64,000 bases of DNA, taken from positions 608,001 through 672,000 of the forward strand of contig NZ_JBBOSU010000001.1 of assembly GCF_038005225.1 (NCBI RefSeq), written 5' to 3'. The stretch comes from Solibacillus sp. FSL K6-1523. Lineage in GTDB: Bacteria > Bacillota > Bacilli > Bacillales_A > Planococcaceae. Positions 51,301 to 61,199 of this stretch are shown in pieces. Both the position numbers and the translations under genes were made by a program. How positions within the stretch are numbered: position 1 is the first letter of the stretch; every line of letters begins with the position of its first letter. Under the pieces are notes generated by a model that was not told where the DNA came from, did no database searches, and was given only the letters and a program-made list of their open reading frames with translations.

Positions 51301-52281
51301 ATGAAAAAACTATCAATAATATTGCCTGCTTATAATGAAGAAGGAATGGTTAATAGAGCTTTCGAGCAAGTAAATAATATTTTAAGTAACAACAGTATAT
51401 CTTTTGAAATTATTTTTGTTAATGATGGATCAACAGATGATACCTGGTTAGAAATATTAGAAGTTTCTAAAGAACATAGAAATGTGAAAGGTGTCAATTT
51501 CTCAAGAAACTTTGGAAAAGAAGCCGCAATTAGAGCAGGCCTATATTATGCTTCGGGAGATTGCGCTGTTGTAATGGATTGTGATATGCAACATCCACCT
51601 GAAACAATATTGGAAATGTATGACCTATGGGTACAGGGATATCAAATTGTTGAGGGGGTAAAGATCTCTAGAGGAAAAGAGAATATTATTAACAAAATAT
51701 CCTCTAAATTATTTTACCAAGTACTTAAAAAAATTACGGGATTTAAAATTGATAGATCCTCAGATTTTAAATTATTGGATCGACAAGTAATAGAGGAATA
51801 TTTACATTTACCTGAAAAAAAGATGTTTTTTAGAGCAATTACATTTTGGATGGGGTTTAATAGTATCGAGATTGAGTACGAAGTTCGCGAAAGAGAGATT
51901 GGAACCTCAAAATGGTCAATGATGTCATTAATAAAATATGCCTTTAATAACATTACTTCTTTTTCTACAGCACCAATGCAAATCATTACTATTATTGGTG
52001 TAGTAAATTTGATTTTATCTTTAGTATTAGGTATACAATCTTTAATAAATTATATAAAAGGGTATTCATTAGAAGGGTTTACTACGGTGATTCTATTATT
52101 GTTATTGATAGGTAGTTCATTAATGATAAGCTTGGGGATAATTGGATTTTATTTATCAAAAATATATGAAGAAGTAAAAGGGAGACCCTCATATATAGTT
52201 TCAAATGTTGCAGCATATACTAAGCCTCACGAAAAGGATAAGGTTTCAAAAGAAAATGAAGAATATTTTTCAAATATTTGA
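51301..52281 (+). CDS. gtrB: GtrB-like undecaprenyl-phosphate glycosyltransferase
   Basis: 326 aa. GT2 domain: LSIILPAYNEEGMVNRAF, FVNDGSTDDTW, NFSRNFGKEAAIRAG, VVMDCDMQHPPETI, and the REREIGTSKWSMMSL acceptor-side motif. Two membrane helices lie at about 230-300. It makes undecaprenyl-phosphate-sugar on the inner face, as CsbB and GtrB do. Its last 26 bases overlap the gtrA-like start. The sugar is unknown; glucose or GlcNAc are common in the family. Confidence 0.88.
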   Translation: MKKLSIILPAYNEEGMVNRAFEQVNNILSNNSISFEIIFVNDGSTDDTWLEILEVSKEHRNVKGVNFSRNFGKEAAIRAGLYYASGDCAVVMDCDMQHPPETILEMYDLWVQGYQIVEGVKISRGKENIINKISSKLFYQVLKKITGFKIDRSSDFKLLDRQVIEEYLHLPEKKMFFRAITFWMGFNSIEIEYEVREREIGTSKWSMMSLIKYAFNNITSFSTAPMQIITIIGVVNLILSLVLGIQSLINYIKGYSLEGFTTVILLLLLIGSSLMISLGIIGFYLSKIYEEVKGRPSYIVSNVAAYTKPHEKDKVSKENEEYFSNI

Positions 52282-52660
52282 TAAGGAATTTCTAAGATTT
52301 TTGATTGTAGGTGTGATTAATACTATTGTAGGAACCTCAATTATGTTTATAGCCTATAACTTATTTTCTCTATCATATTGGGTATCTACTATTCTCAATT
52401 ATACGCTGGCAAGTATATTAAGTTATTTTTTAAATAAATACTTTACATTTAAAAAGAAGGGCTCAGTTAAATCTATAGTGATATTTTCAGTAAATATTAT
52501 TATCTGCTATTTAATTGCATATGTTCCCACGAAGTTCGTTGTTAGTTACTTACTTACTGGTTATTCTATTAATACAATCGATAATGTAGCGATGATTATT
52601 GGAATGATTCTATTTACTCTTATAAATTTTTTAGGACAAAAGTTCATTGTGTTTAAATAG
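52256..52660 (+). CDS. gtrA: GtrA-like flippase
   Basis: About 134 aa from the ATG at 52256, inside the end of gtrB. A longer frame from 52205 would add 17 hydrophilic residues without support. Four membrane helices follow (FLRFLIVGVINTIVGTSIMF, then the signature NYTLASILSYFLNKYFTFK and LINFLGQKFIVFK). GtrA proteins move undecaprenyl-phosphate sugars across the membrane for GtrII-type enzymes. With GtrB and GtrII next to it, the three-part glycosylation system is complete. A 128-bp A/T-rich gap before tagG follows. Confidence 0.85.
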   Translation: MKNIFQIFDKEFLRFLIVGVINTIVGTSIMFIAYNLFSLSYWVSTILNYTLASILSYFLNKYFTFKKKGSVKSIVIFSVNIIICYLIAYVPTKFVVSYLLTGYSINTIDNVAMIIGMILFTLINFLGQKFIVFK

Positions 52661-52788
52661 AGTTATTTAATCACAGTATTAACAATAACTTTATTTCGAT
52701 TATTAATTCTCTTATTTGAACATCCAAATATATTAGTTTATGATAAGTTAGGGTCTTTAAATATCTCTTAAAAGTAGGAAGGAATACT

Positions 52789-53592
52789 ATGAGTTTATAT
52801 ATGTTGTTAAAAGAACAAATAGCAAATTTTTATTTATTAAATAAGTTGGCTATTTTCCAATTGAAAAGTGATAATAAAAACAATATGTTAGGTGTTCTTT
52901 GGGAATTTTTAAACCCGCTTATCCAAATATTTATGTATTGGTTTGTATTTGGATTAGGGATTAGAGGGAATGCAGAGATAGACGGCGTATCATTTGTTTA
53001 CTGGATGCTTGCCGGAATTGTTATGTGGTTCTTTGTAAATGCTGCTATTTTAGAAGGAACACGCTCTATGTATCAAAAATATAGCTTAGTATCAAAAATG
53101 AACTTTCCACTTACGGTAATTCCAGGATATGTCGTGATGAGTAAATTGTATATTCATTTGATTATGCTCAGTATGATATTGATTATTTTTTGGATTAGTG
53201 GTTATTTACCATCTATTTATTATTTACAGCTTATTTATTTTATTGTATTTACGTATGTCTTTTCATATGCGGTTGCATTACTTGCTTCAACTTTAGCGGT
53301 AATTGTTCGAGATGTGCATTTATTAGTACAAGCTGGTTTACGTGTACTATTTTTCGTATCGCCAATTTTATGGTTGCCGGATCGATTACCAGAGTTTGTA
53401 CAAAAGCTTATTCAACTAAATCCGTTTTACTATTTAGCAAATGGCTATCGTGCATCGCTTCTATACGATGACTGGTATATTATATCGCATTGGCAATTGA
53501 CGTTATATAATGTTGCTTTCGTACTGATTTTATTAATAATCGGTTCGTCAATTCACTTTAAAATGCGTGATCGTTTCGCGGATTATGTATAA
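52789..53592 (+). CDS. tagG: TagG-type ABC transporter permease for teichoic acid export
   Basis: 267 aa, six membrane segments, ABC-2 type. The family pieces FQLKSDNKNNMLGVLWEFLN, MLAGIVMWFFVNAAILEG and LNPFYYLANGYRASLLY are present. With TagH it forms the exporter that flips undecaprenyl-linked wall teichoic acid. AGGAAGG precedes the ATG. Twelve bases separate it from tagH. The 3' half uses more G/C-rich codons than the genes before it, perhaps marking the edge of a transferred block. Confidence 0.9.
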   Translation: MSLYMLLKEQIANFYLLNKLAIFQLKSDNKNNMLGVLWEFLNPLIQIFMYWFVFGLGIRGNAEIDGVSFVYWMLAGIVMWFFVNAAILEGTRSMYQKYSLVSKMNFPLTVIPGYVVMSKLYIHLIMLSMILIIFWISGYLPSIYYLQLIYFIVFTYVFSYAVALLASTLAVIVRDVHLLVQAGLRVLFFVSPILWLPDRLPEFVQKLIQLNPFYYLANGYRASLLYDDWYIISHWQLTLYNVAFVLILLIIGSSIHFKMRDRFADYV

Positions 53593-53601
53593 GGGGTATG
53601 A

Positions 53602-54396
<795 letters not shown>

Positions 54397-54399
54397 AGA

Positions 54400-54436
54400 A
54401 AATAGTTCTAAGACTCGTCTTAGGACTATTTTTCAA
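54400..54436 (+). terminator. terminator after tagH
   Basis: AAATAGTTCTAAGA and TCTTAGGACTATTT form a 14-bp stem (54400-54431) with loop CTCG, then TTTC. It divides the glycopolymer locus into two transcription parts. Confidence 0.8.
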
Positions 54437-54464
54437 TTTTAGATGAAAAGAAGTGATTCGTTTA

Positions 54465-55508
54465 ATGATACAGCTTAGTATTATTATCCCGGCTTATAAT
54501 GCAGAAAAATATTTAAATAATTTATTGCAAAGTTTGATTGAAATTCCAAAAGATTTTTGTGAAATAATAATTGTAAATGATGGTTCCAAAGATTTAACGG
54601 GTGAAATTGGCCAATCATTTGCTATGGAGCATAGAAACGTAATTGTCCTAAATCAAGAAAATAAAGGGGTTTCTAGCGCAAGGAATTATGGAATTCGTAT
54701 GGCAAAAGGTAAATACATTTCATTTTGTGATGTCGATGATGAGATTGATATAACACGATTTTTCAATTTCTTTGATGAAGTAAATTATAACGAGGCAGAT
54801 TATTATATAACAGGATATCAAGAGAGAAATTATAAAATAGATAAAATAAATGAAATACAAGTAACAGGTGAAGGGTTATATAAAATGCAGAGATTTATGG
54901 ATATATTCTTTTTAAATTTGCAAAAGAACCTGATTAGTTACCCTGTTAATAAGATGTTTTTAAAATCAATCATTACGGAAAATAGTATTTATTTTGACGA
55001 GAGTCTTAATTTTGCGGAGGACCTCCATTTTAATTTGGAGTATTTAAAATATGTACAGACTGTTTGGGTAAGTAATGAGAACTTCTATATTTATCATAAA
55101 CATAGAAATGAAATGTCTTTAAGTAGTAATTACTCCATGCATTTTTGGGAATCTAGAAGGCTTGTTTATGATAAAATGAATGATATACTAACACGTTTCA
55201 ATAACTTGTCTGATTTGAAAAAGCTACAAAATACTTATGCAGCAAATGTATTGATTTATACTACGAGACAAATTGTCTGTAATAAAAAGACAAGTAAAAA
55301 AGAAAAGTTAGTACAATTAGCTAGTATTGTGAATGATATTTACTTGTCTAAATTTATTAATGACACTATGAATTTAAGTAAGGGACAATCTTTTCTTATA
55401 TTTTTAATCAAACAAAAAAGAGTAAAAGGCATCTATCTATTTTGGCATCTTTTTGAACTAAAAGATAAGCTAACTTATATTTCAAGCAAATTTAAAACGA
55501 GCAAATGA
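54465..55508 (+). CDS. GT2 family glycosyltransferase
   Basis: About 347 aa from the ATG at 54465, with GAAGTGAT upstream; a GTG at 54453 is also open. The GT-A fold shows LSIIIPAYNAEKYLNNLLQS, IIVNDGSKDLTGEI, NKGVSSARNYGIRMAKG and FCDVDDEID. The C-terminal half (NLISYPVNKMFLKSIITENS, FAEDLHFNLEYL) is typical of EpsJ/CpsI-type transferases. Donor and acceptor are not predictable. The gene is A/T-rich like the centre of the locus. LicD follows after 24 bases. Confidence 0.85.
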   Translation: MIQLSIIIPAYNAEKYLNNLLQSLIEIPKDFCEIIIVNDGSKDLTGEIGQSFAMEHRNVIVLNQENKGVSSARNYGIRMAKGKYISFCDVDDEIDITRFFNFFDEVNYNEADYYITGYQERNYKIDKINEIQVTGEGLYKMQRFMDIFFLNLQKNLISYPVNKMFLKSIITENSIYFDESLNFAEDLHFNLEYLKYVQTVWVSNENFYIYHKHRNEMSLSSNYSMHFWESRRLVYDKMNDILTRFNNLSDLKKLQNTYAANVLIYTTRQIVCNKKTSKKEKLVQLASIVNDIYLSKFINDTMNLSKGQSFLIFLIKQKRVKGIYLFWHLFELKDKLTYISSKFKTSK

Positions 55509-55532
55509 AAAATAAATGTTGAGGGAATTAAA

Positions 55533-56363
55533 ATGGAAAATAAGCAAGTACAAGAAGTACAGCAACATTGTTTACTTATATTAAAAGAAATTAAGCGAAT
55601 TTGTGATAAAAATGAAATTAAGTATTTTCTCGTAGGTGGATCTGCATTAGGTGCATATCGCCATAAGGGCTTTATTCCATGGGATGATGATATTGATATC
55701 GCGATATATAGAAGCCAATACCAATACTTTTTAGACGTTTGTAAGGAAGAATTAAGTTCAAAGTTCTTCTTGCAAAATTTCGGTGACAATCAAGACTTTA
55801 TTTTTCCTTTCGCTAAAATAAGGTTAAATAATACTGCCTATGTTGATAAAGATTTGGCGCATCTAGCTATTCATCATGGACTTTATATAGATGTTTTTCC
55901 AATTGATAATATTCCAGAAAATCGGTTACTACAAAGCATCCAAAAAAATGGGTTGAAATTATGTAATGCGATTAGAATGGCAAAATTGGGATTAAAAAGC
56001 CCCTCAGCAATTAAAAATATTATTTTAGGAATGTTTAAGCTTACAATTCCTAAACAGCTCCTTCCAAGTTTATATACATTTTTTATGGAAATGGCTTCAT
56101 CAAAGGAAACGTTTAAATGTGGAAATGTTGTAGGGGCTTATATTTATGAAAAAGAAGCTATGCCCAAAAGTTATTTTGGAAAAGGGCAGATGATGAAGTT
56201 CGAACAAATGGAATGCAGGGTTCCGGAAAACATTAAGTTATTTTTAGCGCATGTGTATGGACCATCTTATATGACTTTGCCACCAATCGATCAACGGAAA
56301 ACGCATAATCCAGTTGTCGTTAGCTTCTCAGAAAATTATGAGGAATTGGAGAAAATAAGTTGA
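55533..56363 (+). CDS. LicD-family phosphotransferase
   Basis: 276 aa. The nucleotidyltransferase-type motif YFLVGGSALGAYRHKGFIPW followed by DDDIDIAIYR is the LicD signature. LicD proteins transfer phosphocholine or other phospho-groups onto teichoic acids and glycans. No choline uptake or licABC genes are in the window, so the moved group could be another phosphodiester. The stop overlaps the next gene's TTG start. Confidence 0.88.
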   Translation: MENKQVQEVQQHCLLILKEIKRICDKNEIKYFLVGGSALGAYRHKGFIPWDDDIDIAIYRSQYQYFLDVCKEELSSKFFLQNFGDNQDFIFPFAKIRLNNTAYVDKDLAHLAIHHGLYIDVFPIDNIPENRLLQSIQKNGLKLCNAIRMAKLGLKSPSAIKNIILGMFKLTIPKQLLPSLYTFFMEMASSKETFKCGNVVGAYIYEKEAMPKSYFGKGQMMKFEQMECRVPENIKLFLAHVYGPSYMTLPPIDQRKTHNPVVVSFSENYEELEKIS

Positions 56364-57442
56364 AAATCCTTCACATTATCCCGACACTTGGCATAGGCGG
56401 GGCTGAAAAACTATTAGTAGATTTACTACATAATTCACAGCATGAGAATGCGAAGAGTGACGTAGCCGTATTATCCAATTATGATAATGTTTATGAAGAC
56501 GATATAAAAGATAATTGTAACGCGTATTTTACTAGTAATAGTCCTTCAGTCTACCATATGAAAAATATTTTATTTATAAAAAGGCTATTAAAAGCAGGTA
56601 CATATGATTTGGTACATTGTCATCTTTATGCAGCGCAGTTGTTCACACCAATTGCTAAAATAATAGGAAACAGTAAAATCCCATTAGTAACGACCGAGCA
56701 TAGCACAAATAATCGCCGTAGAAATATAAAGTTTTTTAAACCTATAGATACAATGATGTATCGACATTATGAAAAGATTATTTGTATTAGCCAAGGTACA
56801 AAGGATGAAATGGACTCTTATTTACCTAATTTAGCTAAAAAATCATATATTATTCAAAATGGGATAAATCTAAATAAATTTAAAGATGCGGAGCCGGTAA
56901 ATTGGTATCAGGAGTTAACCAGTTATAACGGAGAAAAAATTATACTAATGGTAGCAAGTTTTCGTCATCAGAAAGATCCATATACCTTAATCCGCGCTGC
57001 TAAATTGCTAGATACTTCATACAAAGTTGTTTTTGTAGGAGAAGGAGAGTTATTGGGCGACGCAATAACTTTTGCAAAATATGAAAAAGTGAGTAATGTG
57101 GAGTTTTTAGGGAAAAGGAAGGATATACCTGAATTAATGAAAGCGGCACATCTATTTGTTCTTTCATCGAAGTGGGAGGGTTTTGGACTTGTTGTTGTTG
57201 AGGCGGTAGCAAGTGGTCTAGATGTTATTGGTTCAGATGTTTCAGGATTAAGGGATGTTGTTCAAGATTTATGTGGACAAGTGTTTGCTCCTGGTGACGA
57301 ACGAGAACTCGCACAAAAAATCAATAATGTTGACTTCATGAAAAAACTAATTCCTCAAGAACTTGAAAAATACGATATTGCAAATACGGTAGTTTCCTAT
57401 ATACAGTTATATAAAGACATTTTAGAAAAAAAGAAGGATTAA
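56360..57442 (+). CDS. GT4 family glycosyltransferase
   Basis: 360 aa from a TTG start overlapping the licD stop (TTGA). GT-B fold: ILHIIPTLGIGGAEKLLVDL at the N-terminus, IIQNGINLNKF in the middle, and FVLSSKWEGFGLVVVEAVAS with the donor-site ExxxxxE. It should use a nucleotide-activated sugar on a lipid-linked acceptor. The next gene starts after one base. EpsF-like by general pattern; the substrate is unknown. Confidence 0.87.
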   Translation: MKILHIIPTLGIGGAEKLLVDLLHNSQHENAKSDVAVLSNYDNVYEDDIKDNCNAYFTSNSPSVYHMKNILFIKRLLKAGTYDLVHCHLYAAQLFTPIAKIIGNSKIPLVTTEHSTNNRRRNIKFFKPIDTMMYRHYEKIICISQGTKDEMDSYLPNLAKKSYIIQNGINLNKFKDAEPVNWYQELTSYNGEKIILMVASFRHQKDPYTLIRAAKLLDTSYKVVFVGEGELLGDAITFAKYEKVSNVEFLGKRKDIPELMKAAHLFVLSSKWEGFGLVVVEAVASGLDVIGSDVSGLRDVVQDLCGQVFAPGDERELAQKINNVDFMKKLIPQELEKYDIANTVVSYIQLYKDILEKKKD

Positions 57443-57443
57443 C

Positions 57444-58556
57444 ATGAAAATAATTTTTATCGCCTCTGTATACAGACATTTGGCTTCATTCCATATCCCA
57501 TATATACAGTATTTTCAATCACAAGGATATGAAGTTTGGGTAGCAGGTACTGGTAGTGAAGATAGGGAGAAATTGCAACAACTGAATGTAAAATGTGTAG
57601 ATATTCCATTTTCAAGAAGTCCGCTTAGTTCACAAAATATTTTAGCTTTCCGAGCGCTCAAAAGGCTTTTTCGAGAAGAATATTTTGATTTAGTTCATGT
57701 GCATACACCTATAGCGGCTTTACTATCAAGAGCGGCTTTTCGAAATGTAAAGCATGGGAAAATTGTTTATACAGCTCACGGTTTTCACTTTTTTGGAGGA
57801 GCGCCAAAGCAAAATTGGCTTATCTATTATACAGCAGAAAAAATAGCGGCAAAATGGACGGATCATTTAATTACGATAAATGACGAAGATTTTAAAAATG
57901 CCCAAAAATTATTGCCGATGGATAAGGTTTCGTATGTACATGGTGTTGGCGTAGAATTTGCTATGGAGGATTTAACGCAATTAGAAAAGGTTGAAATGAG
58001 GGCACAGCTTGGGTTACCAGACGACGCGGTTACTATTTCATATATCGCGGAATTCAATCACAATAAGAATCACCAATTCTTACTTCGAAATTGGAGACAA
58101 TTAAAAAAAGCAAATCCAAATTTAGAGCTATTATTAATTGGTACTGGTGAAATTGAATATGAATTACAGGATTTTGTAGCAAAAGAGCAGCTAGTAGGTA
58201 TTCACTTTTTAGGCTATAGACACGATGTTCTGAAACTGCTTCAAATATCTGATATCGTCACATTGCTTTCTCATCGCGAGGGGCTACCTAAAAGTATTAT
58301 GGAAGCGATGGCTGCAAATATACCTTGTGTCGTAACGAATACAAGGGGGCTAAGAGATTTAATTCGTACAAATGAAAACGGTTTTGTTGTGAATCATAAG
58401 GATGATCAAGCTCTTATGACTGCCTTTACTAAACTAGCGCAATCCGAGCAGTTAAGGGAGCAAATGGGGAAACGGGCGAAACAGTTAGTGGAACCGTTTG
58501 TATTAGATAAGGTTTTACTGGAATATGTAACAATTTATAAGAAGTTGCTGAGGTAG
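57444..58556 (+). CDS. GT4 family glycosyltransferase, EpsD-like
   Basis: 370 aa. GT-B fold: IIFIASVYRHLASFHIPYIQ, VHVHTPIAALLSRAA and GKIVYTAHGFHFFGGAP, which are typical of EpsD/CapM-type enzymes. The donor site is LLSHREGLPKSIMEAMAANI. CapM-like enzymes often add the second sugar to the undecaprenyl-linked primer. The EpsL-like priming transferase at 60512 would supply that primer. galE begins nine bases after its stop. Confidence 0.88.
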   Translation: MKIIFIASVYRHLASFHIPYIQYFQSQGYEVWVAGTGSEDREKLQQLNVKCVDIPFSRSPLSSQNILAFRALKRLFREEYFDLVHVHTPIAALLSRAAFRNVKHGKIVYTAHGFHFFGGAPKQNWLIYYTAEKIAAKWTDHLITINDEDFKNAQKLLPMDKVSYVHGVGVEFAMEDLTQLEKVEMRAQLGLPDDAVTISYIAEFNHNKNHQFLLRNWRQLKKANPNLELLLIGTGEIEYELQDFVAKEQLVGIHFLGYRHDVLKLLQISDIVTLLSHREGLPKSIMEAMAANIPCVVTNTRGLRDLIRTNENGFVVNHKDDQALMTAFTKLAQSEQLREQMGKRAKQLVEPFVLDKVLLEYVTIYKKLLR

Positions 58557-58564
58557 GTGAAGGC

Positions 58565-59581
58565 ATGACGATTCTAGTTACAGGTGGCCTAGGCTTTATA
58601 GGTAGCCATACAGTAGTTGAATTAATCGAACAAGGGGAAGATTGTTTAATCATTGATAATTTATCAAAATCTACTATTGATGTATTAGATCGAATCGAAA
58701 CGATTGTTCAAAAGAAAATTCCATTTATAAAATTAGATTTGCTAGATTTAGATACATTGCGAATGGTTTTTAAGGAACACGAGATCACCTCAGTCATTCA
58801 TTTTGCAGGTTTTAAGGCGGTTGGTGAATCTGTAAGTAATCCACTCATGTACTATCGAAACAATTTAATGAGCACGCTCAACTTACTTGAAGTTATGAAA
58901 GAGTTTGAAGTAAAAAAATTAGTCTTTAGTTCTTCAGCAACGGTTTATGGCGACTTGCATACCCCGCCATTAAAGGAAGATTTATCACTTTATGCACCGA
59001 ATCCATATGGTCGGACAAAATTAATGCTTGAGGAGATATTACAGGATATTGCCTTAGCGGAAACTGGATGGAGTATCACACTTATGCGTTACTTTAATCC
59101 AATTGGTGCACATAAAAGTGGTTTGTTAGGTGAAATGCCGTTTGGCGTGCCGAATAATTTAATGCCTTATATTTTAAAAGTCGCAAGTGGAGAAACGTCT
59201 GTATTACAAGTGTTTGGTGGAGATTATGACACGAAAGATGGTAGTTGTATCCGAGATTTCATTCATGTGATGGATTTAGCGAAAGGACATGTAAAGGCGT
59301 TAAATTATATGATGAAACATGAAGGGTGCGAGGCGTTTAACCTTGGTTCGGGAATCGGTTATTCTGTTTTTGATTTGATTCGTACGTTTGAAGATGTAAA
59401 TAATGTAAAGCTGCCATTTGATATTGTTTCACGCCGAAAAGGAGATATTGTTGCAAGTATTGCAGATGTGTCTAAGGCGAAAATGCTGCTAGGTTGGGAT
59501 GCGCAGTATGATTTAGAGGATATGTGTTATGATGCCTGGAAATGGTATGAAAATGCTCTACCTAGTAGATTGGAAGAGTGA
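58565..59581 (+). CDS. galE: UDP-glucose 4-epimerase
   Basis: 338 aa, the family length. NAD motif TGGLGFIGSHT, then VIHFAGFKAVGES, the Ser/Tyr/Lys triad in SSSATVYGD and YGRTK, MRYFNPIGAH, and GDYDTKDGSCIRDFIHVMDL. It interconverts UDP-glucose and UDP-galactose, or the GlcNAc/GalNAc pair if the site is wide. It supplies sugars to the adjacent glycosyltransferases. A gap of 67 bases follows before the next epimerase gene. Confidence 0.93.
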   Translation: MTILVTGGLGFIGSHTVVELIEQGEDCLIIDNLSKSTIDVLDRIETIVQKKIPFIKLDLLDLDTLRMVFKEHEITSVIHFAGFKAVGESVSNPLMYYRNNLMSTLNLLEVMKEFEVKKLVFSSSATVYGDLHTPPLKEDLSLYAPNPYGRTKLMLEEILQDIALAETGWSITLMRYFNPIGAHKSGLLGEMPFGVPNNLMPYILKVASGETSVLQVFGGDYDTKDGSCIRDFIHVMDLAKGHVKALNYMMKHEGCEAFNLGSGIGYSVFDLIRTFEDVNNVKLPFDIVSRRKGDIVASIADVSKAKMLLGWDAQYDLEDMCYDAWKWYENALPSRLEE

Positions 59582-59648
59582 GGATTTCTCGGTTATTAAC
59601 AAATGGATATGTTTGACCGTTGGAATATGTAGTAATGAGGAGTAATTT

Positions 59649-60515
59649 ATGAAGGTAATTATAATCGGAAAAAATGGTTATATAGCAAAAAGTTTAGTAA
59701 CGGCATTTAATAATAATCCGCTAATTAGGGAAACAGCAGCGGTTAGTGTGCGCCATGGAATAAATGATGTTGATTTTAAAAATTATGATGTATGTATTCA
59801 TACAGCTGCGTTAGTTCATAAAAAAGAAAGCCATTATCAAGAATCGGATTATTTTAAGGTGAATACAGATTTAACAATTGCAATTGCCAAAAAAGCGAAG
59901 GACCAAGGTGTAAAGCATTTTATTTTTCTAAGTACGATGGCTGTGTATGGACAAGAACGGGGAGAAATTAATCAACAGAGCTTGTTGCAGCCGACAACTT
60001 TTTATGGGAAATCCAAATTAGCTGCGGAACAAGCATTGCAAGCGATGCAAGATGCACATTTTACGGTATCCATTGTTCGACCGCCGATGATTTATGGACC
60101 GAATTGCCCGGGGAATTATGCATTACTTCGAAAAGTGGCGAAGAAAACGCCGATTTTCCCTTATGTTCAAAATGAACGTAGCATGTTATTTATTGATCAT
60201 TTATGTGAATTTATGAATCAATTGATTAGGAATAAAGATGCCGGTATTTTCCATCCTCAAGACGGAACTTTTATTAATACATCGCAATTGGTGTTAGCAA
60301 TATCTAAGCAAAATGACAGCCCTATTTTTTTTAGTAAGATGGGCGGGGCTTTATTAAAGAAAAGGCTTTCTAACGTCTCAATTATTAATAAAGTTTTTGG
60401 GAATTTGACATATGCGCAAAATATTTCGCAGTACAATAATAATTCGTATCAAAAATTCAATTTTAATGAAGCGATTGAAAGTACAGAACAACAATGGAAG
60501 GGGGGAATCAAATGA
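59649..60515 (+). CDS. NAD-dependent epimerase/dehydratase family protein
   Basis: 288 aa. An SDR of the extended type with IIGKNGYIAKSLVTAF (GxxGxxG variant), HTAALVHK, FLSTMAVYGQ, YGKSKLAAEQAL and VRPPMIYGPNCPGNY. It resembles the WbpV/Gne or UDP-4-keto-QuiNAc reductase type coded next to priming transferases. It might reduce the 4-keto sugar made by the PglF/CapD-like enzyme. The stop overlaps the start of the priming transferase gene (ATGA), an association often seen for the reductase that makes the first sugar. The exact reaction is inferred. Confidence 0.8.
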   Translation: MKVIIIGKNGYIAKSLVTAFNNNPLIRETAAVSVRHGINDVDFKNYDVCIHTAALVHKKESHYQESDYFKVNTDLTIAIAKKAKDQGVKHFIFLSTMAVYGQERGEINQQSLLQPTTFYGKSKLAAEQALQAMQDAHFTVSIVRPPMIYGPNCPGNYALLRKVAKKTPIFPYVQNERSMLFIDHLCEFMNQLIRNKDAGIFHPQDGTFINTSQLVLAISKQNDSPIFFSKMGGALLKKRLSNVSIINKVFGNLTYAQNISQYNNNSYQKFNFNEAIESTEQQWKGGIK

Positions 60516-61075
60516 AACGATTATTAGATTTTCTCCTTTCATTTATAGCGATTATTATTTTTTCGATACCTATGTTAATCGTTGCGATTTGGATAAAAGT
60601 TGACTCGAAAGGTCCCGTTCTTTTCAAACAACAGCGAGTTGGTTTGAATGGTGAATTGTTCGAGATTTATAAGTTTCGTTCTATGTATACGGAAACACCC
60701 AATGTTTCAACAGAAGCATTAGGAGATCCAAGTGTTTACATAACAAAAGTCGGGAAGTTTATACGTAAAACAAGCCTAGATGAGCTGCCACAACTTTTTA
60801 ATATTTTTAAAGGTGATATGGCAGTTGTAGGACCCAGACCAGCACTTTATAATCAGTATGAATTGATTGCAATGCGCGATAAGGTAAATGTCCACGCTGT
60901 AAGACCAGGATTAACAGGGTATGCTCAAGTAATGGGACGTGATTTTATCTCTGATGAGGAAAAGGTGCAGTATGATTTGCATTATGTAGAAAATAGCGGT
61001 ATTGGCTTTGATATGAAAATTATTTGGATGACGTTCTTCAGTGTATTAAAATCTGAAGGAGTTAAGATGAAATAA
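60512..61075 (+). CDS. EpsL/WcaJ-type undecaprenyl-phosphate sugar transferase
   Basis: About 187 aa from the ATG at 60512, which overlaps the upstream stop; AGGGGGG lies nine bases before it. An alternative ATG at 60494 is inside the same ribosome site region and less likely. One N-terminal membrane helix precedes the catalytic part: FKQQRVGLNGELFEIYKFRS, KTSLDELPQLFNIFKGDMAV and VGPRPAL, with the Asp-Glu pair of the family. This is a monotopic polyprenyl-phosphate phosphoglycosyl transferase, which starts the repeat unit by moving sugar-1-phosphate to undecaprenyl phosphate. It ends the locus, followed by a terminator. Confidence 0.9.
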   Translation: MKRLLDFLLSFIAIIIFSIPMLIVAIWIKVDSKGPVLFKQQRVGLNGELFEIYKFRSMYTETPNVSTEALGDPSVYITKVGKFIRKTSLDELPQLFNIFKGDMAVVGPRPALYNQYELIAMRDKVNVHAVRPGLTGYAQVMGRDFISDEEKVQYDLHYVENSGIGFDMKIIWMTFFSVLKSEGVKMK

Positions 61076-61076
61076 C

Positions 61077-61119
61077 AAAACCAACTCGATTTATTTTCCG
61101 AGTTGGTTTTCTTTTTTTA
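61077..61119 (+). terminator. terminator ending the glycopolymer locus
   Basis: AAAACCAACTCG pairs with CGAGTTGGTTTT around an A/T loop, then CTTTTTTT. Confidence 0.88.
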
Positions 61120-61152
61120 CTATAGTTCATAATAGTTTCACCAAATCTCTCA

Positions 61153-61158
61153 TATAAT
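61153..61158 (+). promoter_or_regulatory. -10 box of pgcA
   Basis: TATAAT lies 42 bases before the ATG; no good -35 is seen at 17 bp. Confidence 0.4.
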
Positions 61159-61199
61159 CGTAAAATACTAGAGTTATTGCAAGTAGAGGAGATGGCAAA

